64,000 bases of DNA, from positions 6,758,001 through 6,822,000 of the forward strand of contig NZ_CP107903.1 in assembly GCF_036013955.1 (NCBI RefSeq), given 5' to 3'. A program made the translations under genes and the position numbers. This document shows, piece by piece, positions 40,653-51,313 of this stretch. The notes under the pieces are model-generated. The model searched no databases. It was not told where the DNA came from and was given only the letters and a program-made list of their open reading frames with translations. The DNA is from Streptomyces sp. NBC_00459 (GTDB taxonomy: Bacteria; Actinomycetota; Actinomycetes; Streptomycetales; Streptomycetaceae). The stretch's first letter is position 1. The number at the start of each line of letters is the position of its first letter.

Positions 40653-41201
40653 GTGATCGCCAACCTGGTACAGCTGGCGGCCGAGGAAGAGCAGAACCCG
40701 CTCATCCCGCCCGGCCCCGAGCTGCTTGTCGGCGCCATCGCCTTCGCCATCGTGTTCTTCTTCTTCTGGAAGAAGCTGCTTCCGAACATCAACAAGGTTC
40801 TGGAGGAGCGCCGCGCGGCGATCGAAGGCGGTATCGAAGAGGCCGACGCCATGAAGGTCGAGGCCCAGAGCGTTCTTGAGCAGTACAAGGCTCAGCTCGC
40901 CGAGGCCCGGCACGAGGCCGCGCGACTGCGCCAGGAGGCGCAGGAGCAGGGTGCCACGCTCATCGCCGAGATGCGCGCGGAAGGCCAGCGGCAGCGCGAG
41001 GAGATCGTCGCCGCCGGTCACTCCCAGCTCGACTCCGACCGCAAGGCCGCCTCGTCCGCGCTCCGCCAGGACGTCGGCAAGCTCGCGACCGAGCTGGCCG
41101 GCAAGCTCGTCGGCGAGTCCCTTGAGGACCACGCCCGGCAGAGCCGCGTGATCGACCGCTTCCTCGACGACCTCGAGGAGAAGGCCGAGGCGACTCGATG
41201 A
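40653..41201 (+). CDS. atpF: ATP synthase F0 subunit b
   Basis: A 182-residue peripheral stalk subunit. The N-terminal membrane helix is ELLVGAIAFAIVFFFFWKKL. It is followed by a long right-handed coiled coil rich in Ala/Glu/Arg (LEEADAMK-type heptads) that ends at the F1-binding C-terminus. Starts at GTG 40653 after AAGGAAAGG. The stop overlaps the atpH start (ATGA). Confidence 0.96.
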   Translation: MIANLVQLAAEEEQNPLIPPGPELLVGAIAFAIVFFFFWKKLLPNINKVLEERRAAIEGGIEEADAMKVEAQSVLEQYKAQLAEARHEAARLRQEAQEQGATLIAEMRAEGQRQREEIVAAGHSQLDSDRKAASSALRQDVGKLATELAGKLVGESLEDHARQSRVIDRFLDDLEEKAEATR

Positions 41202-42019
41202 CCGTGCACGGAGCCAGTCGCGAGGCTGCCGCCGCCGCACGGGAGCGTCTCGACGCGCTGACGGACTCGACGTCCGCCGACGCGAAGAAGCTGTCCGACG
41301 AGCTGGCTTCGGTCACCGCGCTGCTGCACCGCGAGGTGTCGCTGCGTCGGGTCCTCACCGACCCGGCGCAGTCCGGAGAGGCCAAGGCCGAGCTGGCCCA
41401 GCGTCTCTTCGGCAGCCAGGTCGGAGGGCCCACCACCGACCTGGTGGCCGGCATGGTGCGCTCCCGCTGGTCGCGTTCGCGCGACCTTGTGGACGCGATG
41501 GAGGAGTTGGCGGACATCGCCGACCTCACCTCCGCCCAGCAGGCGGGCGCGCTCGACAACGTCGAGGACGAGCTGTTCCGGTTCGGCCGGATCGTCTCCT
41601 CCAACACCGAGCTGCGCGCCGCGCTGACCGACCGTGCCGCGACCATCGGCGCCAAGAGCGAGCTGCTGCGCAGCCTGCTCGGCGGCAGGGCCGCAGCCAC
41701 GACCGAGCGTCTGGTGACGCGCCTTGTGACCGCGCCGCGGGGACGTAGCCTGGAATCGGGACTCGAGTCCCTGTCCAAGCTCGCCGCCGAGCGCCGGGAC
41801 CGCATGGTCGCCGTCGTCACCTCCGCGGTTCCGCTGAGCGACCCGCAGAAGCAGCGCCTCGGCGCCGCCCTCGCGAAGCTCTACGGCCGTCAGATGCACC
41901 TGAACCTGGATGTGGACCCCGAGGTCCTCGGCGGGATCCGGGTGCTGGTCGGCGACGAAGTCATCAACGGCAGCATCGCGGACCGCATCGAGGACGCCGG
42001 CCGCCGCATGGCGAGCTAG
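41198..42019 (+). CDS. atpH: ATP synthase F1 subunit delta
   Basis: A 273-residue stator subunit linking b to the alpha subunits. It is longer than the 180-residue E. coli protein, as usual in actinobacteria. The C-terminal signature is LYGRQMHLNLDVDPEVLGGI with VLVGDEVINGSIADRIEDAG. Translationally coupled to atpF by a 4-bp overlap. Confidence 0.95.
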   Translation: MTVHGASREAAAAARERLDALTDSTSADAKKLSDELASVTALLHREVSLRRVLTDPAQSGEAKAELAQRLFGSQVGGPTTDLVAGMVRSRWSRSRDLVDAMEELADIADLTSAQQAGALDNVEDELFRFGRIVSSNTELRAALTDRAATIGAKSELLRSLLGGRAAATTERLVTRLVTAPRGRSLESGLESLSKLAAERRDRMVAVVTSAVPLSDPQKQRLGAALAKLYGRQMHLNLDVDPEVLGGIRVLVGDEVINGSIADRIEDAGRRMAS

Positions 42020-42115
42020 CTCGCCCGGCAGCCACACAGCACGCAGCAACTCAATACTCGTAGTACGTACTTGAATGCGGCCCTGGTTGGGCCGTGCAGA
42101 GGATTCACCTCTTTT

Positions 42116-42140
42116 TTGGGGGGAGTCCCCATCCCCCCAA
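42116..42140 (+). promoter_or_regulatory. Hairpin between atpH and atpA
   Basis: TTGGGGGG (42116-42123) and CCCCCCAA (42133-42140) form an 8-bp stem 40 bp before atpA in the 160-bp gap. It may modulate translation or mRNA processing. Confidence 0.5.
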
Positions 42141-42179
42141 GTGAAACTTCGGGCCCAACAAGGAGAGCAGGGAACCCAG

Positions 42180-43772
42180 ATGGCGGAGCTCACGATCCGG
42201 CCGGAGGAGATCCGGGATGCGCTGGAGAACTTTGTCCAGTCGTACAAGCCGGACGCGGCCTCGCGCGAGGAGGTCGGTACGGTCACCCTTGCCGGCGACG
42301 GCATCGCGAAGGTAGAGGGCCTTCCCTCGGCCATGGCCAACGAACTGCTGAAGTTCGAGGACGGCACCCTCGGTCTCGCGCTCAACCTCGAAGAGCGCGA
42401 GATCGGTACCGTCATCCTCGGCGAGTTCAGCGGCGTCGAGGAGGGCCAGCCGGTCACCCGTACCGGTGAGGTCCTGTCCGTCGCCGTCGGCGAGGGCTAC
42501 CTCGGCCGCGTCGTCGACCCGCTCGGCAACCCGATCGACGGCCTCGGCGAGATCGAGACCAGCGGTCGTCGCGCCCTGGAGCTGCAGGCTCCGGGCGTCA
42601 TGGCGCGCAAGTCGGTGCACGAGCCGATGGAGACGGGCTACAAGGCCGTCGACGCGATGACCCCGATCGGCCGTGGCCAGCGTCAGCTGGTCATCGGCGA
42701 CCGTCAGACCGGCAAGACCGCTCTGGCCGTCGACACGATCATCAACCAGCGCGACAACTGGCGCTCGGGCGACCCGAAGAAGCAGGTCCGCTGCGTCTAC
42801 GTCGCCATCGGTCAGAAGGGCTCGACCATCGCCTCCGTGCGTGGCGCCCTCGAAGAGGCCGGCGCGCTGGAGTACACGACCATCGTCGCCGCCCCGGCGT
42901 CCGACCCGGCCGGCTTCAAGTACCTGGCGCCGTACACCGGCTCGGCCATCGGCCAGCAGTGGATGTACGAGGGCAAGCACGTCCTCATCATCTTCGACGA
43001 CCTCTCGAAGCAGGCCGACGCCTACCGCGCCGTGTCCCTGCTGCTGCGCCGCCCGCCGGGCCGTGAGGCCTACCCGGGTGACGTCTTCTACCTCCACTCC
43101 CGTCTGCTGGAGCGCTGCGCGAAGCTCTCCGACGAGCTGGGCGCGGGCTCGATGACCGGTCTGCCGATCGTCGAGACGAAGGCCAACGACGTCTCGGCGT
43201 TCATCCCGACCAACGTCATCTCCATCACCGACGGCCAGTGCTTCCTGGAGTCGGACCTGTTCAACGCCGGTCAGCGCCCCGCGCTGAACGTCGGTATCTC
43301 CGTCTCCCGCGTCGGCGGTTCGGCCCAGCACAAGGCCATGCGCCAGGTGTCCGGCCGACTGCGCCTCGACCTCGCCCAGTACCGCGAGCTGGAGGCGTTC
43401 GCCGCCTTCGGTTCCGACCTGGACGCCGCGTCGAAGTCGCAGCTGGAGCGCGGTCAGCGACTCGTCGAGCTGCTCAAGCAGGCTCAGTACGAGCCGATGG
43501 CCACCGAGGACCAGGTCGTCTCCATCTGGACCGGCACCACCGGCCGTATGGACGAGGTGCCGGTGGGCGACATCCGCCGCTTCGAGAAGGAGCTCCTGGA
43601 GTACCTGCACCGCAAGGAGCAGGGCCTCATGACCTCCATCAAGGAGGGCGCCAAGATGTCGGACGACACCATCACCGCCATCGGTGACGCCGTCGCGGAG
43701 TTCAAGAAGCAGTTCGAGACCTCGGACGGCAAGCTTCTCGGCGAAGACGCGCCGGCCGCCACGGCCAAGTGA
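42180..43772 (+). CDS. atpA: ATP synthase F1 subunit alpha
   Basis: A 530-residue non-catalytic nucleotide-binding subunit. The start ATG 42180 (MAELTIRPEEI) follows AAGGAGAG. Walker A GDRQTGKT (173-180), Walker B VLIIFDDLSKQADAYR, and the signature region PALNVGISVSRVGGSAQ near residue 365. The C-terminal helical domain is complete. Together with AtpD it forms the alpha3beta3 hexamer. Confidence 0.98.
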   Translation: MAELTIRPEEIRDALENFVQSYKPDAASREEVGTVTLAGDGIAKVEGLPSAMANELLKFEDGTLGLALNLEEREIGTVILGEFSGVEEGQPVTRTGEVLSVAVGEGYLGRVVDPLGNPIDGLGEIETSGRRALELQAPGVMARKSVHEPMETGYKAVDAMTPIGRGQRQLVIGDRQTGKTALAVDTIINQRDNWRSGDPKKQVRCVYVAIGQKGSTIASVRGALEEAGALEYTTIVAAPASDPAGFKYLAPYTGSAIGQQWMYEGKHVLIIFDDLSKQADAYRAVSLLLRRPPGREAYPGDVFYLHSRLLERCAKLSDELGAGSMTGLPIVETKANDVSAFIPTNVISITDGQCFLESDLFNAGQRPALNVGISVSRVGGSAQHKAMRQVSGRLRLDLAQYRELEAFAAFGSDLDAASKSQLERGQRLVELLKQAQYEPMATEDQVVSIWTGTTGRMDEVPVGDIRRFEKELLEYLHRKEQGLMTSIKEGAKMSDDTITAIGDAVAEFKKQFETSDGKLLGEDAPAATAK

Positions 43773-43792
43773 CGACGGAAGGGACCTGACTC

Positions 43793-44710
43793 ATGGGAGC
43801 CCAGCTCCGGGTCTACAAGCGTCGCATCAAATCCGTCACCGCGACCAAGAAGATCACCAAGGCGATGGAGATGATCGCCGCCTCGCGCGTCGTCAAGGCG
43901 CAGCGCAAGGTGGCGGCCTCCGCGCCGTACGCGACCGAGCTCACCCGCGCGGTCACGGCGGTCGGTACCGGCTCGAACACCAAGCACCCGCTGACCACGG
44001 AGGCGGAGACGCCGACCCGTTCCGCGGTCCTGCTCCTCTCGAGCGACCGCGGTCTGGCCGGCGCCTTCAACTCCAACGCGATCAAGGCCGCCGAGCAGTT
44101 GACGGCGCGCCTTGAGGCGGAGGGCAAGGAGGTCGACACGTACATCGTCGGCCGCCGCGGTCTGGCCCACTACAACTTCCGCGAGCGCAAGGTCGTGGAG
44201 TCGTGGTCGGGCTTCACCGACCAGCCCACGTACGCGGACGCCAAGAAGGTCGCGGCCCCGCTCATCGAGGCCATCGAGAAGGAGACGGCGGACGGCGGCG
44301 TGGACGAACTCCACATCGTCTACACCGAGTTCATCTCGATGATGACGCAGAACGCGGTCGACGGCCGTCTGCTGCCGCTCCGCCTCGACGAGGTCGTGGA
44401 GGAGTCGTCCGCCAAGGGCGAGATCCTTCCGCTGTACGACTTCGAGCCGTCGGCGGAGGACGTCCTCGACGCCCTGCTGCCGCGGTACGTCGAGAGCCGT
44501 ATCTACAACGCGATGCTCCAGTCGGCCGCTTCCAAGCACGCCGCCACACGGCGCGCGATGAAGTCGGCCACCGACAACGCGGGAGACCTCATCACGACGC
44601 TCTCCCGACTTGCCAACGCGGCCCGACAGGCCGAAATCACCCAGGAAATCAGCGAGATCGTCGGTGGCACCGCAGCCCTGGCCGACGCGACCGCGGGGAG
44701 TGACAGGTAA
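43793..44710 (+). CDS. atpG: ATP synthase F1 subunit gamma
   Basis: A 305-residue central rotor shaft. Conserved N-terminus MGAQLRVYKRRIKSVTATKK, then ITKAMEMIAASR. The C-terminus ends NAARQAEITQEISEIVGGTA, the helix that turns in the hexamer. It contains the actinobacterial internal loop. The last A of its TAA stop is also the first base of the atpD ATG (TAATG), so the two genes overlap by one base. Confidence 0.97.
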   Translation: MGAQLRVYKRRIKSVTATKKITKAMEMIAASRVVKAQRKVAASAPYATELTRAVTAVGTGSNTKHPLTTEAETPTRSAVLLLSSDRGLAGAFNSNAIKAAEQLTARLEAEGKEVDTYIVGRRGLAHYNFRERKVVESWSGFTDQPTYADAKKVAAPLIEAIEKETADGGVDELHIVYTEFISMMTQNAVDGRLLPLRLDEVVEESSAKGEILPLYDFEPSAEDVLDALLPRYVESRIYNAMLQSAASKHAATRRAMKSATDNAGDLITTLSRLANAARQAEITQEISEIVGGTAALADATAGSDR

Positions 44711-46146
44711 TGACGACGACAGTTGAGACGGCCGTTGCCACGGGCCGCGTCGCCCGGGTCATCGGCCCGGTCGTCGACGTGGAATTCCCCGTCGACGCCA
44801 TGCCGGAGATCTACAACGCCCTTCACGTCGAGGTGGCCGACCCGGCCCTCGACGGCGCGAAGAAGACGCTGACCCTGGAGGTCGCCCAGCACCTGGGTGA
44901 CGGCCTGGTCCGCACCATCTCCATGCAGCCCACCGACGGTCTGGTCCGCCAGGCCGTGGTCACCAACACGGGTACGGGCATCACCGTCCCCGTCGGTGAC
45001 TTCACCAAGGGCAAGGTGTTCAACACCCTCGGTGAGGTACTGAACTCCGACGAGACGTACTCGGGCGAGCGCTGGTCCATCCACCGCAAGGCCCCGCGCT
45101 TCGACGAGCTCGAGTCGAAGACCGAGATGTTCGAGACCGGCGTCAAGGTCATCGACCTTCTCACCCCGTACGTCAAGGGTGGAAAGATCGGTCTGTTCGG
45201 TGGTGCCGGTGTCGGCAAGACGGTGCTCATCCAGGAGATGATCTACCGCGTCGCCAACAACCACGACGGTGTCTCCGTGTTCGCCGGTGTCGGCGAGCGC
45301 ACCCGTGAGGGCAACGACCTCATCGAGGAGATGTCGGACTCCGGCGTCATCGACAAGACCGCGCTGGTCTTCGGCCAGATGGACGAGCCCCCGGGCACCC
45401 GTCTGCGCGTGGCCCTGGCCGGTCTGACCATGGCGGAGTACTTCCGCGATGTGCAGAAGCAGGACGTGCTGTTCTTCATCGACAACATCTTCCGCTTCAC
45501 CCAGGCCGGTTCCGAGGTCTCGACCCTGCTCGGCCGTATGCCCTCCGCGGTGGGTTACCAGCCGAACCTGGCCGACGAGATGGGTCTCCTCCAGGAGCGC
45601 ATCACCTCGACCCGTGGTCACTCGATCACCTCGATGCAGGCGATCTACGTCCCCGCGGACGACCTGACCGACCCGGCCCCGGCCACCACGTTCGCCCACC
45701 TCGACGCGACGACGGTTCTCTCCCGTCCGATCTCCGAGAAGGGCATCTACCCGGCCGTGGACCCGCTGGACTCCACGTCCCGCATCCTGGACCCCCGCTA
45801 CATCACGGCGGACCACTACAGCACGGCGATGCGTGTCAAGGGTGTCCTCCAGAAGTACAAGGACCTCCAGGACATCATCGCGATCCTCGGTATCGACGAG
45901 CTGGGCGAGGAGGACAAGCTCACCGTCCACCGTGCCCGTCGCGTCGAGCGCTTCCTGTCCCAGAACACCCACGTCGCCAAGCAGTTCACCGGCGTCGACG
46001 GGTCGGACGTGCCGCTGGACGAGTCGATCACCGCGTTCAACGCGATCATCGACGGCGACTACGACCACTTCCCGGAGCAGGCGTTCTTCCTCTGCGGTGG
46101 CATTGAGGACCTCAAGGCCAACGCCAAGGAGCTGGGCGTCTCCTGA
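44710..46146 (+). CDS. atpD: ATP synthase F1 subunit beta
   Basis: A 478-residue catalytic subunit. Walker A GGAGVGKT with K170, Walker B VLFFIDNIFRFTQAG, the catalytic Glu in GVGERTREGNDL and the PSAVGYQPNLADEMG region. The DELSEED-equivalent lies in IDELGEEDKL. Normal length. Confidence 0.98.
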   Translation: MTTTVETAVATGRVARVIGPVVDVEFPVDAMPEIYNALHVEVADPALDGAKKTLTLEVAQHLGDGLVRTISMQPTDGLVRQAVVTNTGTGITVPVGDFTKGKVFNTLGEVLNSDETYSGERWSIHRKAPRFDELESKTEMFETGVKVIDLLTPYVKGGKIGLFGGAGVGKTVLIQEMIYRVANNHDGVSVFAGVGERTREGNDLIEEMSDSGVIDKTALVFGQMDEPPGTRLRVALAGLTMAEYFRDVQKQDVLFFIDNIFRFTQAGSEVSTLLGRMPSAVGYQPNLADEMGLLQERITSTRGHSITSMQAIYVPADDLTDPAPATTFAHLDATTVLSRPISEKGIYPAVDPLDSTSRILDPRYITADHYSTAMRVKGVLQKYKDLQDIIAILGIDELGEEDKLTVHRARRVERFLSQNTHVAKQFTGVDGSDVPLDESITAFNAIIDGDYDHFPEQAFFLCGGIEDLKANAKELGVS

Positions 46147-46160
46147 CCCCCGTGCTCTTG

Positions 46161-46209
46161 GGAGAGGGGCAGGGGAGCACCCTTCGCGGGGTGCGTCCTG
46201 CCCCTCTCC
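46161..46209 (+). promoter_or_regulatory. Strong stem-loop between atpD and atpC
   Basis: GGAGAGGGGCAGG (46161-46173) pairs perfectly with CCTGCCCCTCTCC (46197-46209), with an inner GCACCC/GGGTGC stem. No T-run follows. It could partly terminate transcription or stabilise the upstream mRNA, giving less epsilon than beta. Confidence 0.7.
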
Positions 46210-46275
46210 GCACTACCACTAGAATTGATCCCAACACCCGGCACAACGGCCGGGTGGTGACCCGAGGAGCCAACC

Positions 46276-46650
46276 TTGGCTGCTGAGCTGCACGTCGAGC
46301 TGGTCGCTGCCGACCGCCAGGTCTGGTCCGGCGAGGCCACCCTGGTCGTCGCGCGCACCACGTCCGGCGACATCGGCGTCATGCCCGGTCACCAGCCGCT
46401 GCTGGGTGTGCTGGAGTCGGGCCCGGTGACCATCCGTACGAGTGATGGTGGAACGGTCGTCGCCGCGGCGCACGGCGGTTTCATCTCGTTCGCGGACAAC
46501 AAGCTTTCGCTGCTGGCGGAGATCGCCGAGCTGGCGGACGAGATCGACGTCCAGCGCGTGGAGCGTGAGCTCGAGCGCGCGAAGGCGGAGGGCGACGCCT
46601 CCGCCGAGCGGCGTGCGGACGTCCGACTGCGGGCCGTGGCGGCGCGCTGA
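46276..46650 (+). CDS. atpC: ATP synthase F1 subunit epsilon
   Basis: A 124-residue rotor subunit that couples and inhibits the enzyme. It begins at TTG 46276 after GAGGAG. The N-terminal beta-sandwich holds GDIGVMPGHQPLLGVLESGP. The C-terminal helical hairpin is DVQRVERELERAKAEGDASA. It is the last atp gene. Confidence 0.95.
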   Translation: MAAELHVELVAADRQVWSGEATLVVARTTSGDIGVMPGHQPLLGVLESGPVTIRTSDGGTVVAAAHGGFISFADNKLSLLAEIAELADEIDVQRVERELERAKAEGDASAERRADVRLRAVAAR

Positions 46651-46680
46651 CCACAGGGGGTACCTCCCAGGCCCTTCAGG

Positions 46681-46759
46681 CACTGGGGGAGCCCCAGTGG
46701 ATGCTTTGCCTCAGCCGCGGCTGGGACCGGTTAGCGCCGGTCCTGGCCGCGGCTGAGGC
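46681..46759 (+). terminator. Two consecutive hairpins ending the atp operon
   Basis: The first is CACTGGGG-GAG-CCCCAGTG (46681-46699). The second and larger is GCCTCAGCCGCGG (46708-46720) with CCGCGGCTGAGGC (46747-46759) and an inner GGACCGG/CCGGTCC stem. Confidence 0.88.
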
Positions 46760-46807
46760 GAATCCGGATGTTTTTTCTTTTCCGTTACCTAGGAGACGAG
46801 GAGGTCG

Positions 46808-47260
46808 GTGTCGATGATCCTCGCTCTGACTGTGTGCGGCTTGGTAGTGGCGTTCGTGGTGGTGGGTCTGTTCGTCTTCGGCCTGCGCCGTCGGCTCATC
46901 CAACGCTCCGGCGGTACGTTCGACTGCAGCCTCCGCTGGGACGTACCCGAGAAACCCGACCCCAGCGGCAAGGGCTGGGGCTACGGTGTCGCCCGCTACA
47001 ACGGCGACCGGATCGAGTGGTACCGCGTCTTCTCGTACTCCCCGCGTCCTCGTCGAGTCCTGGAACGCTCGTCGATCGAGGTGGCCGGCCGTCGCGCCCC
47101 CGACGGCGAGGAGGAGCTGGCCCTGCTCTCGGACGCGGTGGTGCTGGCCTGTCTCCATCGGGGGACGAGGCTGGAGCTGGCGATGAGCGACGACGCGCTG
47201 ACCGGTTTCCTGGCCTGGCTGGAGGCGGCGCCTCCCGGGCAACAGGTGAACGTGGCCTGA
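46808..47260 (+). CDS. DUF2550 family membrane protein
   Basis: About 150 residues from GTG 46808, or 148 from ATG 46814, behind GAGGAGG. One N-terminal membrane helix (LALTVCGLVVAFVVVGLFVF) is followed by RRRLIQRSGGTFDCSLRW, typical of DUF2550 proteins placed after atpC in actinobacteria. The remainder is a PH-like beta domain (GYGVARYNGDRIEWYRVFSY). Function unknown. It converges on the chitinase gene across a perfect palindrome. Confidence 0.85.
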   Translation: MSMILALTVCGLVVAFVVVGLFVFGLRRRLIQRSGGTFDCSLRWDVPEKPDPSGKGWGYGVARYNGDRIEWYRVFSYSPRPRRVLERSSIEVAGRRAPDGEEELALLSDAVVLACLHRGTRLELAMSDDALTGFLAWLEAAPPGQQVNVA

Positions 47261-47279
47261 CTCTGACCTGACATACGGG

Positions 47280-47319
47280 GGCGGCGGGGAAGGTGCGTAT
47301 ACGCACCTTCCCCGCCGCC
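47280..47319. terminator. 40-bp perfect palindrome, bidirectional terminator
   Basis: Arms GGCGGCGGGGAAGGTGCGTA and TACGCACCTTCCCCGCCGCC are perfect complements with no loop. It lies between convergent genes, so it can serve both directions. Confidence 0.92.
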
Positions 47320-47336
47320 TGCTGCCGTTCCGGTGA

Positions 47337-49157
<1,821 letters not shown>

Positions 49158-49217
49158 GCCGCGCCTCCTTGGAGGTGTCAGGGGGCGCGACTGAGCCTTC
49201 GCACCCACAGTGCCGCG

Positions 49218-49259
49218 AGAATAGGAAGGTCTGGACCACGGGTCAATAGGTCTGGACCA
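49218..49259 (-). promoter_or_regulatory. Chitinase promoter with 12-bp direct repeats
   Basis: On the minus strand TGGTCCAGACCT occurs at 49248-49259 and again at 49227-49238. This is the known direct repeat (TGGTCNAGACCT) of Streptomyces chi promoters for chitin induction and glucose repression. Between and after them lie TTGACC (49241-49246) and, 17 bp on, TATTCT (49218-49223), a good -35/-10 pair. The second repeat lies inside the spacer, well placed for repressor binding such as DasR. Confidence 0.85.
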
Positions 49260-49285
49260 CTTCGCGGAAAGCCTCCGCAGAGTCG

Positions 49286-49945
49286 CTAAACCCCCAACTC
49301 CTGAGCCAGTACCGCCGCTTGCACCCGACTCCGCAGCTCCAGCTTGCCCAGCAACCGGCTGACGTGCGTCTTCACCGTCGCCTCCGCCATGTCGAGGCGG
49401 GTCGCGATGTCCGCGTTGGACAGTCCCTCGCCGAGACACGACAGCACCTCGCGCTCGCGGCGGGTTAGGGCGTCCAGCACGGCGGGGTCGGCCCTCGGCT
49501 CCCGTGCCGGCCCGGAGGCGAACTCGGCGATCAGGCGCCGGGTGACCGCGGGGGCGATCAGACCCTCGCCGCGCGCCACCGTCCGTACCGCCTCGATCAG
49601 GTCCCTCGCCTCCGTGTTCTTCAGGAGGAAGCCGGACGCTCCCGCGCGCAGTGCCCCGAAGACGTACTCGTCGAGGTCGAAGGTGGTCAGCACCAGGACG
49701 TCGGCCAGCCGTTCGGAAACCACCTGCCGGGTCGCCGACACCCCGTCCAGGCGCGGCATCTGAATGTCCATCAGTACCAGATCCGGCCGCAGCTCACGGG
49801 CCAGAGCCACCGCCTGCTCACCGTCCGACGCCTCCCCGACCACCTCGATGCCGGGTGAGCTGCCCAGGATGAGGACGAGTCCGGCTCGTACGGCTGACTG
49901 GTCCTCGGCGACGAGCACCCGGACCGGCGCTCCGGCCTGTGTCAT
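49286..49945 (-). CDS. NarL/LuxR-type response regulator (ChiR-like)
   Basis: A 219-residue two-component regulator. The receiver domain has VLVAEDQSAVRAGLVLILGS, phospho-Asp in LVLMDIQMPRLDG and the Lys of FLLKN. The C-terminal LuxR helix-turn-helix has LTRREREVLSCLGEGLSNAD, then IATRLDMAEATVKTHVSRLL. It lies between the sensor kinase and the chitinase, the arrangement known for chiS-chiR-chiC. Its start overlaps the kinase stop. Confidence 0.92.
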   Translation of the reverse strand: MTQAGAPVRVLVAEDQSAVRAGLVLILGSSPGIEVVGEASDGEQAVALARELRPDLVLMDIQMPRLDGVSATRQVVSERLADVLVLTTFDLDEYVFGALRAGASGFLLKNTEARDLIEAVRTVARGEGLIAPAVTRRLIAEFASGPAREPRADPAVLDALTRREREVLSCLGEGLSNADIATRLDMAEATVKTHVSRLLGKLELRSRVQAAVLAQELGV

Positions 49946-51126
49946 ACGTCTTCTCCTTCGGCTTCGGTGAGGGGCAGCGTGGCGCGCACGGCCCAGTGGG
50001 CGCCGTCCGGTCCCGCCGCGAAGGTGCCGCCCAGCAGCGCGACCCGCTCCCGCATCCCGACCAGACCGGCACCCGAGCCGGGTGCGCGCGGGCTGCCGTG
50101 ATCGCCGTACGGGCTGGTCACGGCGACGCTCAGCGAGCAGCCCCGCCGGGTGAGCGCCACCGAGACCCGGCCGGGGGAGGCGTGCTTGAGCGCGTTGGTC
50201 AGGGACTCCTGGACGATGCGGTACGCGGCCAGCTCGACCGGGGCCGGCAGGGTCCCGTGCTCGGTGTCGGTGTCGAGGGTGACGTCGAGGCCGTTGACGC
50301 GGGCGCCGTCGACCAGTGCGCCGAGGGAGTCCAGCGTCGGGGCCGCCGCCGGTTCCAGGTCGCCGCCGCTGTCGCGCAGGATGCCGATCAGGCGGCGCAT
50401 CTCGGCCAGTCCCGCCACGCTGTTCTCGCGGATGACGCCCAGGGCCCGCTTCGAGGTGTCCGGGTCGTCGATGGAGAGCGCGGCCGTGGAGTGGATTGCG
50501 ATCGCGGAGAGGTGGTTGGCGACCATGTCGTGCAACTCCCTCGCCATCCGCGCCCGTTCGGAGGTCACCGCCTGAGTGCGGTCCAACTCGGCCAGCAGCG
50601 CGGTCTGTTCGGCGCGCAGCCGGGCGGAGTCGGCGGCGTCGCGGTGGTTGCGCACGATCAGGCCGGTGGCGGCGGGCGTGAACGCCACGATGCCGACGAC
50701 CACCCCGATGAGCAGCGCCTGCGGCACCCGCCAGATCGCGAGGGGCACGATCGCGGCCGCCACCGACAGCAGCCCGGTGATCCGGGGGACCCGGCGCGCG
50801 GTGGCGGGCGGGCCGTACAGCACGGCCGCGTACACGAGGTCCGTGAACATCACGACCGTGCCCAGGTTGCCCTGCGTGAGGACGTCCACGGTCAGCGCGG
50901 CCGTGCCGACCAGCAGGCCTGTACGCGGCCGGATCCGCCGGAACAGTTCGCAGCCGGCGGTCACCACGAGCGGCAGCAGGATCGGCCAGCGCCCGTCCAG
51001 GAGCACGAGCGGATCACCGGCCGTACGGGTGCCGAGACCGACGCCCCAGATCAGGAGCCCGCCGAGCAGCCCCGCGAGTGCGATGCGCACGTCGTCGCGG
51101 TGCGGGCGGGGGAGTCGCGGGGCCAT
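49942..51126 (-). CDS. Sensor histidine kinase (ChiS-like, HisKA_3)
   Basis: About 394 residues from ATG 51126 (MAPRLPRPHRDDV). Five or six N-terminal membrane helices (IALAGLLGGLLIWGVGLGTR and others) form the sensor. The phospho-acceptor is H199 in ERARMARELHDMVANHLSAI. The ATPase domain has NALKHASPG, and GSGAGLVGMRERVALLGG near the end. Overlaps the regulator gene by 4 bp, so the pair is translationally coupled. It probably senses chitin breakdown products or a wall signal; the ligand is not evident. Confidence 0.92.
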   Translation of the reverse strand: MAPRLPRPHRDDVRIALAGLLGGLLIWGVGLGTRTAGDPLVLLDGRWPILLPLVVTAGCELFRRIRPRTGLLVGTAALTVDVLTQGNLGTVVMFTDLVYAAVLYGPPATARRVPRITGLLSVAAAIVPLAIWRVPQALLIGVVVGIVAFTPAATGLIVRNHRDAADSARLRAEQTALLAELDRTQAVTSERARMARELHDMVANHLSAIAIHSTAALSIDDPDTSKRALGVIRENSVAGLAEMRRLIGILRDSGGDLEPAAAPTLDSLGALVDGARVNGLDVTLDTDTEHGTLPAPVELAAYRIVQESLTNALKHASPGRVSVALTRRGCSLSVAVTSPYGDHGSPRAPGSGAGLVGMRERVALLGGTFAAGPDGAHWAVRATLPLTEAEGEDV

Positions 51127-51313
51127 GACTCCATCCAACACGGCCCGGGCGCCGCCCGCCTGATCCCCGGGAAGGGTCCCCAACTGCATCTTTCGATGTA
51201 CCGGGACCTCCTCACCGCCGACGACGATTCCGGCCCGTCCCGCCGGGAGCCTGGAAGGAGAACCGAATCCCCATGTTCCGGGGGCTCCCGGATTCTCCTG
51301 TGAGGAGCGAGTC

